Part shown: positions 33,754 through 41,584 of the stretch, piece by piece
Layout: the number at the start of each line of letters is the position of its first letter
Numbering within the stretch: position 1 is the first letter of the stretch
NCBI RefSeq assembly: GCF_016917355.1
Contig: NZ_CP070304.1
Coordinates: 62,001 to 126,000, forward strand
Direction: 5' to 3'
DNA: 64,000 bases
From: Glaciimonas sp. PAMC28666
GTDB taxonomy: Bacteria > Pseudomonadota > Gammaproteobacteria > Burkholderiales > Burkholderiaceae_D
Notes under the pieces: generated by a model
Told to the model about the DNA's origin: nothing
Seen by the model: the letters and a program-made list of their open reading frames with translations, nothing else
The model's database searches: none
Program-made: the position numbers and the translations under genes

Positions 33754-33803
33754 GCGGTAACCATTGATCGTTCCTGTTGCCAGCAACGATCAATGGTTAC
33801 CGC
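33754..33803. repeat. Perfect 19-bp inverted repeat with 12-base loop
   Basis: The arm GCGGTAACCATTGATCGTT at 33754-33772 is exactly repeated in inverse at 33785-33803. No T-run follows in either direction, so it is not a classical terminator. It lies between the MFS gene and the aldo/keto reductase gene, 155 bases before the latter. It could be a REP-like element, an operator or an RNA hairpin. Confidence 0.9.
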
Positions 33804-33958
33804 TATACTTTGCAGCCGTTGAGGCGTTGGGCATCGTCGACAGGCGCAACAGAGTTGACGTGATTACAGCGCTCCGGACAATCCAGGTCATTATTTAAAC
33901 GTTATTTCGTTGGTGACATCGATTTCAATCGTGCTCATCGCGACTAAAAGGAATTACG

Positions 33959-35008
33959 ATGGAATATCGCGAACTTGGGCAAACCAATCTCAAAGTAAGT
34001 CAGATCACGCTCGGAACGATGACGTGGGGAGAGCAGAACAATGAGCCAGAAGCGCATGCCCAGATTGATATGGCGCTGGAATATGGCGTGAATCTGATCG
34101 ACGTGGCCGAAATGTATCCTGTCCCACCACGGCCTGAGACGCAAGGCTCGACGGAACAGTATTTGGGCAGCTGGCTAAAAAAATCCGGTAAGCGCGATCA
34201 AGTCATGATCGCAACCAAAGCTACCGGCCCTGCGCGCAAGCCCCACAATCCGCGTCACATCCGCGGCGGCATCAATAATTTTGATCGAAAAGGTTTAACC
34301 GAGGCGCTGAACGGCAGCCTGGAGCGCCTGCAAACAGATTACGTCGATCTCTACCAATTACATTGGCCCGATCGCAGCGTAAACTGTTTCGGCACGTTGA
34401 ATTACGCCCATATTTCTGATGAAGATACCGTTCCGATTGAGGAGACATTAACCATCCTTGCCGATTTTATACGGGCTGGTAAGGTGCGTCACATCGGCGT
34501 TTCCAATGAGACGCCATGGGGAATTGCGCAATTTATTCGCGCTGCGGAAAAATTTGATTTGCCACGCATTGTGACGGTTCAAAATCCCTACAGTTTGCTT
34601 AACCGCACTTTTGAAATTGGACATTCCGAATTTTCTTATCGCGAGCAGATTGGGTTGCTGGCCTATTCACCGCTGGCTTTTGGTGTTTTATCCGGAAAGT
34701 ATCTGGAAGGCGCGCGGCCTGCTGGCGGCCGTTTGAGCCTGTTTGAACGATTCACCCGCTATACCAATCCGCAGGTTGACCGCGTCGCGGGCGATTATAT
34801 TGCACTGGCAAAAAAACACGCTATTGATCCAGCACAAATGGCTTTGGCATTTGTTACCAGCCGAGGTTTTGTCACTAGCAACATCATCGGTGCCACCACG
34901 TTACCCCAATTGCAAAGCAATCTGGATAGTATAAATCTTACGTTAAGTGACGAGATTCTGGCGGAAATTGAAGCGATACACACCCGCCAGCCCAATCCAG
35001 CGCCTTAA
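33959..35008 (+). CDS. tas: Aldo/keto reductase, Tas (YgdS) type
   Basis: A 349-residue NADPH-dependent aldo/keto reductase. It opens MEYRELGQTNLKVSQITLGT. The catalytic tetrad is seen as Asp in LIDVAEMY, Tyr in AEMYP, Lys in IATKATGP and His in QLHWPDR. The C-terminal NADPH-binding region (SNIIGATTLPQLQSNLDS) is intact. It is close to E. coli Tas, whose physiological substrate is unclear. An AAGGA ribosome site precedes the ATG. It is monocistronic, closed by a terminator that overlaps its stop codon. Confidence 0.92.
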   Translation: MEYRELGQTNLKVSQITLGTMTWGEQNNEPEAHAQIDMALEYGVNLIDVAEMYPVPPRPETQGSTEQYLGSWLKKSGKRDQVMIATKATGPARKPHNPRHIRGGINNFDRKGLTEALNGSLERLQTDYVDLYQLHWPDRSVNCFGTLNYAHISDEDTVPIEETLTILADFIRAGKVRHIGVSNETPWGIAQFIRAAEKFDLPRIVTVQNPYSLLNRTFEIGHSEFSYREQIGLLAYSPLAFGVLSGKYLEGARPAGGRLSLFERFTRYTNPQVDRVAGDYIALAKKHAIDPAQMALAFVTSRGFVTSNIIGATTLPQLQSNLDSINLTLSDEILAEIEAIHTRQPNPAP

Positions 35009-35027
35009 TTTTTTCAGGCGCTTTTTT
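34999..35027 (+). terminator. Terminator overlapping the aldo/keto reductase stop
   Basis: AGCGCCT and AGGCGCT pair around a 10-base loop and are followed by a T-run. The 5' arm includes the last codons of the reductase gene. A second, mutually exclusive hairpin (CAGGCGC/GCGCCTG) shares its 3' arm. Confidence 0.75.
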
Positions 35028-35048
35028 GGCGCCTGACCTGTATCAAAG

Positions 35049-36077
35049 TCAGACGGATGGTGAGTCCGTGGTTTTTGGTGAGTCGTTCTTCATGATCATT
35101 GGCGCCGCCATGACGCGTGACCGAGCAGCGTAACGCTTGGCCAGAACTGCGCAAACCATTAACTGTATTTGATGGAACAGCATCAGCGGCAATACCACCA
35201 TACCCACCGTGTGGCTGGCGAACAGCACGTTCGCCATCGGTATTCCGCTGGCCAGACTTTTCTTCGAGCCACAAAATACAATGGTGATCTCGTCTTCCTT
35301 ATTGAAGCCCAAACGCCGACTTAAGAACGTCGCAATGGCTAACATGACGAACAACAACACCACTAAAACGGCCAACAAACCAAGCAATGAAATGGCTGGC
35401 AGTTGTGACCATAATCCCTGCACGACGGCTTCGCTAAAGGCGGTATAGACCACTAACAATATTGAACCCTGATCTACAAACTTCAGTAATGCTTTATGTT
35501 TATCGACCCAGCCGCCAATCCAGCGCCGCGCGATCTGCCCAGCAATGAAGGGCAATAGTAATTGATAGACGATATTCATAATCGAACCAAACGAACCCTG
35601 CGCCTGACCGTGCGCCACCACGATCAAACCAACTAGAACCGGGGTGAGAAATATACCGATGAGATTCGAAGCAGAGGCGCTACACACGGCTGCCGGAACA
35701 TTCCCGCGGGCGACGGAGGTGAAGGCAATCGAGGATTGCACCGTTGATGGCAGCGTGCATAAAAATAAAATACCGAGATATAAATCCGGGGTGACCAACG
35801 GCAGAAAAATTGGTTTGAATATCAATCCCAGCAAGGGAAACAAAATAAAACTAAATGCTAATACCGTAAGGTGCAGCCGCCAGTGCATCGCGCCCTCAAT
35901 CGCGGCCTCCCGCGACAATTTTGCGCCGTGCAGGAAAAACAATAAGCCGATGGCAAACGTCGTCAACAAATCGAATCCGTGCGCAACGACTCCCTGAGCA
36001 GGCAAAACACTTGCGATAAGCACGGTCGAGACGAGCATGAGCGTAAAATTGTCTGGCAAAAACCGGGGACGAACCAT
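35049..36077 (-). CDS. SBF-like (bile acid:sodium symporter family) transporter, YfeH type
   Basis: A 342-residue membrane protein with nine or ten helices. It matches the PF13593 SBF-like/YfeH group: VRPRFLPDNFTLMLV at the start, FFLHGAKLSREA near residue 55, FLCTLPSTVQSSIAFTSVARGN near residue 110 and CGSKKSLASGIPMA near residue 265. The family is related to bile acid and arsenite (ACR3) transporters, but no substrate is known for YfeH. The start lacks a clear ribosome site. It is convergent with the reductase gene, 40 bases away. Confidence 0.85.
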   Translation of the reverse strand: MVRPRFLPDNFTLMLVSTVLIASVLPAQGVVAHGFDLLTTFAIGLLFFLHGAKLSREAAIEGAMHWRLHLTVLAFSFILFPLLGLIFKPIFLPLVTPDLYLGILFLCTLPSTVQSSIAFTSVARGNVPAAVCSASASNLIGIFLTPVLVGLIVVAHGQAQGSFGSIMNIVYQLLLPFIAGQIARRWIGGWVDKHKALLKFVDQGSILLVVYTAFSEAVVQGLWSQLPAISLLGLLAVLVVLLFVMLAIATFLSRRLGFNKEDEITIVFCGSKKSLASGIPMANVLFASHTVGMVVLPLMLFHQIQLMVCAVLAKRYAARSRVMAAPMIMKNDSPKTTDSPSV

Positions 36078-36456
36078 GATAGGAAGTGAGTAAGATTGAA
36101 AAGATTAAAAGAGGAGCGAATTATTGCAAATAATATTTGATGAGCGGCAGGTCTTTCCTGATAAGTATCAGGAACATTCGGGCTAATAACAACCGACCAG
36201 GTGCGCTCCGGACTTAGTCGGGTAGCAGGAACTAGGATTGTGACTTGTACAATAACGAATTGCGTATTTTACCGCGCCTTTCATCACGTCGCTGATGAGA
36301 TAGCCGTTCCTCCATGATCGACTGCATTATGTGTTGTTCTGTAGTGTTAAAAACAACAAAAGCACCTTACGATGCCATGTTGCCACTTAATTCAAGCTAA
36401 GGCTTTCGACGAAGTTTCTTCAATCAGGCTTTTATACCATCAAGTCTGCACCTTCT
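36078..36456. other. Non-coding stretch between the symporter and ftrD
   Basis: No gene is supported in these ~380 bases. One clean hairpin is visible at 36155-36174 (TTCCTGAT, AAGT loop, ATCAGGAA), about 80 bases upstream of the symporter start. It could be a leader structure or operator of that gene. The rest is AT-rich. No clear terminator for the ftr operon could be found next to ftrD. Confidence 0.5.
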
Positions 36457-37863
36457 TCATAGCCAAAACATCAGTAACCAGGCAAAGTTAACCACGCCCA
36501 AGGCCGCTATTATCGGCGCCATAACGAGTAAACGTCGGCCGGTTCGGGTGGCATAGTGACCGGTAACACGCCATGCCAGCCAGACACTCCAAAGTGTGGT
36601 GGTAACCAATAAAATCGCCCGCAGGTCGTTCGCCCAGAACACCGGCAGATGCTCGCCCCGTAACAAACTAACGGTCGTCGCAGATAATCCTACGAACACG
36701 CCACAACCCGCCAGAGGAATCGTAGACTGCACCAAATGATTAAAGCGGCTGCGATCCCAGGTACCCAGCAAACGGGTGCTGGCAGCGAACAACAGCGACA
36801 AAACAGTCCCCATTACCAAACCGGTCACTAAAATGTAGGCGACAACAAGGCTGCCATCGAGCCAGCTAAAAACGTCACTTTGCGCCGGATAATTGGTGAA
36901 AATCCACCACGGTGCATTAGTGGCGAACGGCCACACGATGTCGCGGTCTATCAGCCACGTCGCAATCGCTTGCTTAATAACGATGAACCACGGACTGGCA
37001 GACCAGTGAAACGCACCAATCGCGATCCCCATCAGCCCGTATAGCGCCAGCGCACTCTCCCAAAGGCTGTTTTGCTTCGCACCTAAGGACACGATTTCCA
37101 AGGTAGGAGGACGCCATGTCAACGTGATTGCCTCACGATGATTGCTACAGCGCCCGCACATGTGGCAATCGGCAGCACCGGTCATTGCACGTAACGGAAC
37201 CAGAGGGGCGCAATTGATGGCGATCGTTTTTTTACCGTGTGTATTGTAGGAAGCACGCCAGGCTTCTTCATTCACTTTGTAATGAAAAGGGGCCAATTTT
37301 GCCAATAAGCCAAACACACCATTGACCGGACAGAGATATTTGCACCAGACCCGCTTCTCCCGACCATACAGATAACCGACAATAATTGCGCCAAAGGTGG
37401 AGCCACCCAGCACGAGCAGGACTGCTTTGGGATATTGATAGACACTGACCATCTGCCCGTAAACGGTCGTGAGGGCAAAAGCCACAAACGGCCAGCCACC
37501 CCACCGCATCCAGCGTGGGATCGGCTTGAAAAGCCCGTGTCGACTGGCGAATTCCGTCAATGCCCCTTCGGGACATAACACGCCGCACCAGACACGCCCC
37601 ATCAACACCATGCTGATTAGCACAAACGGCCACCAGACACCCCAAAATGCGAACTGCGCTATGAGGGTAAGGTTAGACCATATGTGGGCTGTTTCGTCCG
37701 GTAGCGGTAAGAAGATCGGTACCAGAATTAGCAGTGCATAAATAAGGACAACGCCCCATTGAATGCCACGAATCAAAGGTGCGTTCAGGCGCATCCACTC
37801 GCCCACCCGTGCTAATCGGGTTGACGAGGCCGGGGATATTGTTGATGTGGTGCAGGAGCTCAT
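36457..37863 (-). CDS. ftrD: Membrane ferredoxin-type protein of the Ftr iron system
   Basis: A 468-residue polytopic protein with iron-sulfur motifs, related to NapH/CcoG/RdxA. Cysteine clusters are WCGVLCPEG, WCKYLCPVNG and CHMCGRCSNH. Six to eight helices are present. In Bordetella and Brucella the ftrD product is needed for ferrous iron uptake and probably takes electrons from the oxidation of Fe2+ at the permease. The ATG follows the ftrC stop by four bases; an upstream GTG in frame would overlap ftrC. It is the last gene of the operon. Confidence 0.88.
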   Translation of the reverse strand: MSSCTTSTISPASSTRLARVGEWMRLNAPLIRGIQWGVVLIYALLILVPIFLPLPDETAHIWSNLTLIAQFAFWGVWWPFVLISMVLMGRVWCGVLCPEGALTEFASRHGLFKPIPRWMRWGGWPFVAFALTTVYGQMVSVYQYPKAVLLVLGGSTFGAIIVGYLYGREKRVWCKYLCPVNGVFGLLAKLAPFHYKVNEEAWRASYNTHGKKTIAINCAPLVPLRAMTGAADCHMCGRCSNHREAITLTWRPPTLEIVSLGAKQNSLWESALALYGLMGIAIGAFHWSASPWFIVIKQAIATWLIDRDIVWPFATNAPWWIFTNYPAQSDVFSWLDGSLVVAYILVTGLVMGTVLSLLFAASTRLLGTWDRSRFNHLVQSTIPLAGCGVFVGLSATTVSLLRGEHLPVFWANDLRAILLVTTTLWSVWLAWRVTGHYATRTGRRLLVMAPIIAALGVVNFAWLLMFWL

Positions 37864-37867
37864 GATC

Positions 37868-38707
37868 TTAAGCTGCCAGCGTTGCCTGTTTCGCACCTTT
37901 TGGCGCGGCACGTTTTAAAAACAGCAACACCACCACCCAATACCCTATATAAACTAGCAAACTCATCAATGCCGGTTGGGCGCGGTAGCCGGTTAAGGTA
38001 CTTACCAGATTACCGAACGTACTACTATCGTCAAGCAACCATGTGCTGCTCCAGATTGGGTCGATTATCGTCGGAATCATGTCCAGAGACATCAAACGTT
38101 CAACACCGGTTAACAGTAATCCCGCCGCCAAAAACAGCAGCATGATTTCTGTGACCTGAAAAAAACGACGCCAAGAAAAAATTTTGCCACCGAGTTGCAG
38201 AAGATAGAACGTCAGGACGGCCAGGCCAAACCCAATAACTGCGGCCAGGATCAACATCTGGATACTATTATGTTCACTCTGTTTGATGCCGTAGAGGAAA
38301 ATCACCGTCTCGCTACCTTCGCGGGCGATTGCCAATGCTGCCAGGGCAGTGACGCCCCACCAGTTAGCCGTCTTTAAATTGGCTTTCAGCGAAGTTTCCA
38401 TATCGCGCTTCATGGTGCGCCCATGTTTTCGCATCCAGTAGACCATTTGCACGATCAATACCGACGCCAGTAGTACCATCACGATCTGAAAATAATCTTG
38501 CGAATCGCCCGACAAAATTTCGCTAAAACCCAGCAATGCAGCGCCCAGACCGATTGCGGCGATGATGCCGATACCGACACCAGCCCATAAATACGGCAAA
38601 CCACGGCGGGTATCGGCCCCACCGTTGGCTAACCAGGCGTGCAAGATGCCAACCACCAACAAAGCCTCAACGCTTTCGCGCCAGACGATGAATAAAACTT
38701 GACCCAT
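37868..38707 (-). CDS. ftrC: FTR1-family iron permease
   Basis: A 279-residue inner-membrane permease with about seven helices. The two REXXE iron-binding motifs are clear: RESVE at residues 10-14 and REGSE at 129-133, the mark of the FTR1/EfeU family. It would carry iron into the cytosol, coupled to oxidation of Fe2+ by the periplasmic cupredoxin. A GGAG ribosome site precedes the ATG. A 226-base spacer, unusual within this operon, separates it from ftrB. Confidence 0.94.
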   Translation of the reverse strand: MGQVLFIVWRESVEALLVVGILHAWLANGGADTRRGLPYLWAGVGIGIIAAIGLGAALLGFSEILSGDSQDYFQIVMVLLASVLIVQMVYWMRKHGRTMKRDMETSLKANLKTANWWGVTALAALAIAREGSETVIFLYGIKQSEHNSIQMLILAAVIGFGLAVLTFYLLQLGGKIFSWRRFFQVTEIMLLFLAAGLLLTGVERLMSLDMIPTIIDPIWSSTWLLDDSSTFGNLVSTLTGYRAQPALMSLLVYIGYWVVVLLFLKRAAPKGAKQATLAA

Positions 38708-38744
38708 CGATTAACTCTCCATTACTTCGTTATCAACATGTAAG

Positions 38745-38774
38745 TGCTGAACATTTTGTAAATGCTGAACATTT
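38745..38774. repeat. 18-base direct repeat inside the ftrB-ftrC spacer
   Basis: TGCTGAACATTT occurs twice with an 18-base period. It lies close ahead of the ftrC ribosome site (reading leftward). The rest of the spacer contains a 30-codon frame ending ADDFVDLVAQLQSG that looks protein-like but has no start codon, because an in-frame stop lies before it. Confidence 0.7.
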
Positions 38775-38933
38775 GAACGCGCGAGGCTGTTGCACCATAA
38801 CCTCGACGATTAGCCTGATTGCAACTGCGCCACCAGATCGACAAAGTCGTCAGCAAGTCGCCATAAACTCTTGAATGCTGTTCCAATAGTGAAGCAAAAT
38901 TGTCAGCTCGCCGCTGCCAGATGCACCATTAAC

Positions 38934-39269
38934 TTACTTTGCAACAATGACGCCCTTCGCACTCAAATGAAAATCGTCGAAAAATTTATACTCACCAGGC
39001 GATAATGGCGCAATCACGATAAACGACTCCGCGCCGGGCGCGAGCACCTTCTCTTTGCGCAACTGAATACTCTCGAATTCGACTGCAGAGGTGCCAGTAT
39101 TGTGTACTTCGATCTTAATTTTTTTGCCCGCCGGGACTTCAATTCGCGCCGGATTCAAGACACCATCTTTCATCTCCAGCTTGAAAGTGGGCAAATCCGC
39201 AGCGAATGACACTCCTGCAACGCCTGCCAACCCTATCGTCAGCGCGATGCGTAAATTCCGTAAAACCAT
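38934..39269 (-). CDS. ftrB: Periplasmic cupredoxin-like protein of the Ftr iron system
   Basis: A 111-residue protein with a signal peptide (cleavage near SFA|ADLP, residue ~24) and a cupredoxin_1-type domain: LNPARIEVPAGKKIKIEVHN, then VEFESIQLRKEKVLAPG and LSPGEYKFFDDFH. In FtrABCD systems it is proposed to oxidise Fe2+ for the permease. An AGGAG site precedes the ATG. It lies 88 bases behind ftrA. Confidence 0.88.
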   Translation of the reverse strand: MVLRNLRIALTIGLAGVAGVSFAADLPTFKLEMKDGVLNPARIEVPAGKKIKIEVHNTGTSAVEFESIQLRKEKVLAPGAESFIVIAPLSPGEYKFFDDFHLSAKGVIVAK

Positions 39270-39357
39270 CGGTATAGCTCCTGGTCGAAAAAACGTCTCT
39301 TTATAATGAGTAAATCAGAGTGAGACCTCTCACGCTGATTGAGCCACAACGTCAAAG

Positions 39358-39912
39358 TTAATAGCCGCCTTTTTTACCCACGCCGGCAAAAACGAAGTCG
39401 TTTCTGACTTCAAAAGGCTTAAACCAGGCGCTGACGCCGGTTTCTTTGTCCACGTGGCGACCGAAATGGGCGGCTTCATTTGCCGACGGTGGAGAAATTT
39501 TCATAATCAGCGTGTATTTACCCGGACCAGCCAACTTTACGTTATCGCCATAATGGGGGCCGTCATTCGCCACCATCGGCATCATGTCGCCTTTAATTAC
39601 GTCTTTCGAGCCGACTTTCGTAAATTGATAGGAAATCACAAGATTCGGCATCCAGTCACCTTCTGCGAAACCATTTGGATTATCTTTAACCGCATGAATG
39701 TCCGCTTCTACATGAATATCCGAAAGCTCGGCCTTACGCATCATGCCTTCTGGCTCCATCTTGATCGGCTGCAAATAAACTGCAGCGACTTCCAGGCCAT
39801 TCATGATTTGCTGTTTGCCGATAGGATATTCCGCTGCCATTGCGCTAGTCGTAAAGCCTGCCGTCAACAACATCGCTAAGGTCAAAATTTTCATATTGGA
39901 TTTCGGTCCCAT
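39358..39912 (-). CDS. ftrA: Periplasmic iron-binding protein, Tp34/P19 type
   Basis: A 184-residue protein of the Tp34/P19/FtrA family. A signal peptide ends AMA|AEYPIG. Then come VYLQPIKMEPEGMM and HVEADIHAVKDNPNGF, which hold the Met and His ligands typical of this copper/iron-binding family, and GDWMPNLVISY. I start at the ATG after a GGAAGAG site; the frame is open 46 codons further up. It is the first gene of the operon and captures iron in the periplasm. A Fur-box-like site lies directly upstream. Confidence 0.92.
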   Translation of the reverse strand: MGPKSNMKILTLAMLLTAGFTTSAMAAEYPIGKQQIMNGLEVAAVYLQPIKMEPEGMMRKAELSDIHVEADIHAVKDNPNGFAEGDWMPNLVISYQFTKVGSKDVIKGDMMPMVANDGPHYGDNVKLAGPGKYTLIMKISPPSANEAAHFGRHVDKETGVSAWFKPFEVRNDFVFAGVGKKGGY

Positions 39913-39934
39913 TGTGTCGCTCTTCCAAAATAGT

Positions 39935-39955
39935 AAATGATAATGATTATTGTTT
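39935..39955 (-). promoter_or_regulatory. Fur-box-like operator of the ftr operon
   Basis: The sequence AAATGATAATGATTATTGTTT lies 23 bases ahead of ftrA. Read leftward, its core AATAATCATTATC agrees with 14 of 19 positions of the classical Fur box; read rightward, GATAATGAT is perfect for nine bases. Its place next to an iron-uptake gene makes Fur repression very likely. Confidence 0.8.
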
Positions 39956-40222
39956 GATTGTATCACCGAGATCGTAAAACCGCTCCCCTCACAAAAAAAC
40001 GCGCCCCACGCATGGCCCGCAGAGTAAAGCACGTCGATAAAGCATCGCAAATGAATGCCACCGCAAATTTCACGGAATCGGTAGTGAAAACAGCAAACAC
40101 CGACTCCAGTTTTACGGCTGTGCTGATCCCGGCCATAAAGCGAATAATTTTTATACGAATAGGAAAATATTTCGTTTTCTAAACATTTATTTCACAATAA
40201 TGATTCATTCGCAATTTACCTC

Positions 40223-40251
40223 TTCCAAAATCAAGCCAGCTCGGCTATAAT
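40223..40251 (+). promoter_or_regulatory. Promoter of the first tRNA-Arg gene
   Basis: TTCCAA (-35) and a perfect TATAAT (-10) are separated by 17 bases. Transcription would begin about 4-5 bases before the mature tRNA. Confidence 0.7.
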
Positions 40252-40261
40252 TTTGTCTTTC

Positions 40262-40338
40262 GCGGCTGTAGCTCAGCTGGATAGAGTACTTGGCTACGAA
40301 CCAAGGGGTCGTGGGTTCGATTCCTGCCAGCCGCACCA
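40262..40338 (+). tRNA. tRNA-Arg (anticodon ACG)
   Basis: A 77-base tRNA with CCA encoded. The acceptor stem is GCGGCTG/CAGCCGC. The D-loop has AGCTCAGCTGGATAGAG, the anticodon arm CTTGG-CTACGAA-CCAAG, and the T-arm GGGTTCGATTCC. The anticodon ACG is normally modified to ICG and reads CGU, CGC and CGA. It is preceded by the same TTTC leader as the second copy. Confidence 0.97.
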
Positions 40339-40345
40339 GAAAACG

Positions 40346-40380
40346 AAAGAGTTGCAAGAGAAATCTTGCAACTCTTTTCT
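40346..40380 (+). terminator. Terminator-like hairpin after the first tRNA-Arg
   Basis: AAAGAGTTGCAAG and CTTGCAACTCTTT pair perfectly around a 6-base loop, followed by a short T-rich end. It would end the first tRNA transcript eight bases after the CCA. Confidence 0.75.
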
Positions 40381-40634
40381 GGTTTACGGCTCCCCAAAGT
40401 GCAATGACACTCCCCCTCTAGGTTTGTAAACCTCGTAACACCGAATCGGCTATCTGCTATCCCGCCTTTAATATTTTTCGCAGCGCAACTTCTCCGTCCG
40501 CTTCCAACTAAGCTATAAATTAATTGGCAGTTTTGATGGACAGCTCGCCTTAAATTGTACAAATTGCCCATATTAAAGTTTCTCAATAAGTTTTTCCCTT
40601 TTTACGTAAAACCCATATACAATGTCGATCTTTC

Positions 40635-40711
40635 GCGGCTGTAGCTCAGCTGGATAGAGTACTTGGCTACGAACCAAGGGGTCGTGGGTTCGATTCCTGC
40701 CAGCCGCACCA
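40635..40711 (+). tRNA. tRNA-Arg (anticodon ACG), second copy
   Basis: Identical over all 77 bases to the tRNA-Arg 373 bases upstream, with the same TTTC before it. The intervening DNA differs. It seems to have its own promoter (TACAAT at 40618-40623; no clear -35) and its own terminator. Confidence 0.97.
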
Positions 40712-40717
40712 GACGTA

Positions 40718-40747
40718 AAAAGGGTCCATCAAAAGATGGACCCTTTT
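40718..40747 (+). terminator. Terminator after the second tRNA-Arg
   Basis: AAAAGGGTCCATC and GATGGACCCTTTT form a perfect 13-bp stem with an AAAA loop, seven bases after the tRNA, followed by more T residues. Confidence 0.9.
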
Positions 40748-41131
40748 GTCTTTTATGCTTATCTTCTACTTCCAAAACCATCAATAACCGGCGTTGCTCA
40801 CTTTATGACGTTGAGCAAATATAAAGGCGCGCTTTCAATTCCCTCGATATTTCTCAGATCAACAACATCGCTGCGAGTGGGACACGTGACGTGACAACCT
40901 GTTGCTTTGCCTCGTTCCATCCTACAATGACAGCGCGCCCTACAAAACCGCGTTTGACGCTGCTTTTTTGACGCTACTTTAATTGGGAAGCATTTTTTGC
41001 CAGAACGTAGCATGGAAACAACGCTGCTCAATAAACCGCGGGATATTCGAGATTGATTTTGAATTGACGCCTGACTCTATCGCTTAAGTTTCAGTCGCGC
41101 CTCAGGACAGCGAAGCATAAAGATGAATTTA
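40748..41131. other. Non-coding stretch between tRNA-Arg and the secreted basic protein gene
   Basis: About 380 bases in which I see no gene. A 77-codon leftward frame has no ribosome site and an unnatural composition (many Cys and Arg), so I do not support it. No strong hairpin or repeat was seen. Confidence 0.5.
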
Positions 41132-41416
41132 TTAGCGCCGCGGAGGATAAAGATCGCGACCGACTTCATTAATCTGCTGACGCAGTGCGCGTCTCTCGTC
41201 CGGCGACAAACGGTTACGTGTAGGCTGTCCTGCATCGCGGTTGCCACGCTGATTTTGCAAGTCTTGATTGCGCGAGTTATCGCGCTGAGGTTCATACTGT
41301 CTCGGAGCGCGCTGTTGTGGCGGCTCTTCTCGCTCACGATCGGACCGCGCCGCCGCGCCTGCCATAGCGGCAAGCAGCAACAAACAAAGACTCATTTTTC
41401 GAAACATCATATTCAT
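41132..41416 (-). CDS. Small secreted Arg/Gln-rich protein, unknown function
   Basis: A 94-residue protein. A signal peptide (MNMMFRKMSLCLLLLAAMAG, cleavage near GAAA|RS) is followed by a disordered Arg, Gln, Asn, Pro-rich stretch. The C-terminal motif LSPDERRALRQQINEVGRDL, ending YPPRR, resembles a short motif seen at the end of many small betaproteobacterial periplasmic proteins. I do not know a function. The frame is open further upstream across the divergent ompR start, but the ATG with a signal peptide is the sensible start. It is divergent from ompR, 169 bases away. Confidence 0.7.
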   Translation of the reverse strand: MNMMFRKMSLCLLLLAAMAGAAARSDREREEPPQQRAPRQYEPQRDNSRNQDLQNQRGNRDAGQPTRNRLSPDERRALRQQINEVGRDLYPPRR

Positions 41417-41584
41417 AACGTTTTCTTCTGTGAATGCAGGATAACGGTTAAGATTTACCCGCCACAGATTCAGTGTAAGCCCCTGCACTTTTTGCCATAA
41501 GAGGTATTTGGTAAAGTTTGTAACACTTTGTAATCCACGCGCTTCCTCTGTATTTTTAATGTGCACTGACGTTACCATACGACT

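Noticed and set aside
33397-33786. Leftward frame with a poly-serine stretch
   Set aside because: It is the complement of the MFS gene end plus the GATGATGAC tandem repeat; low complexity and no ribosome site.
35015-35035. CAGGCGC/GCGCCTG hairpin as a terminator for the SBF symporter
   Set aside because: On the minus strand it is followed by A residues, not T, so it cannot be an intrinsic terminator for that gene.
40245-40784. Two leftward frames antisense to the tRNA-Arg genes (containing AGRNRTHDPLVRSQ and LAGIEPTTPWFVAKYS)
   Set aside because: They are the well-known spurious frames read from the complement of tRNA genes; no ribosome site, and the tRNA is certain.
40798-41031. Leftward 77-codon Cys/Arg-rich frame
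   Set aside because: No ribosome site, no signal or membrane segment, unnatural composition.
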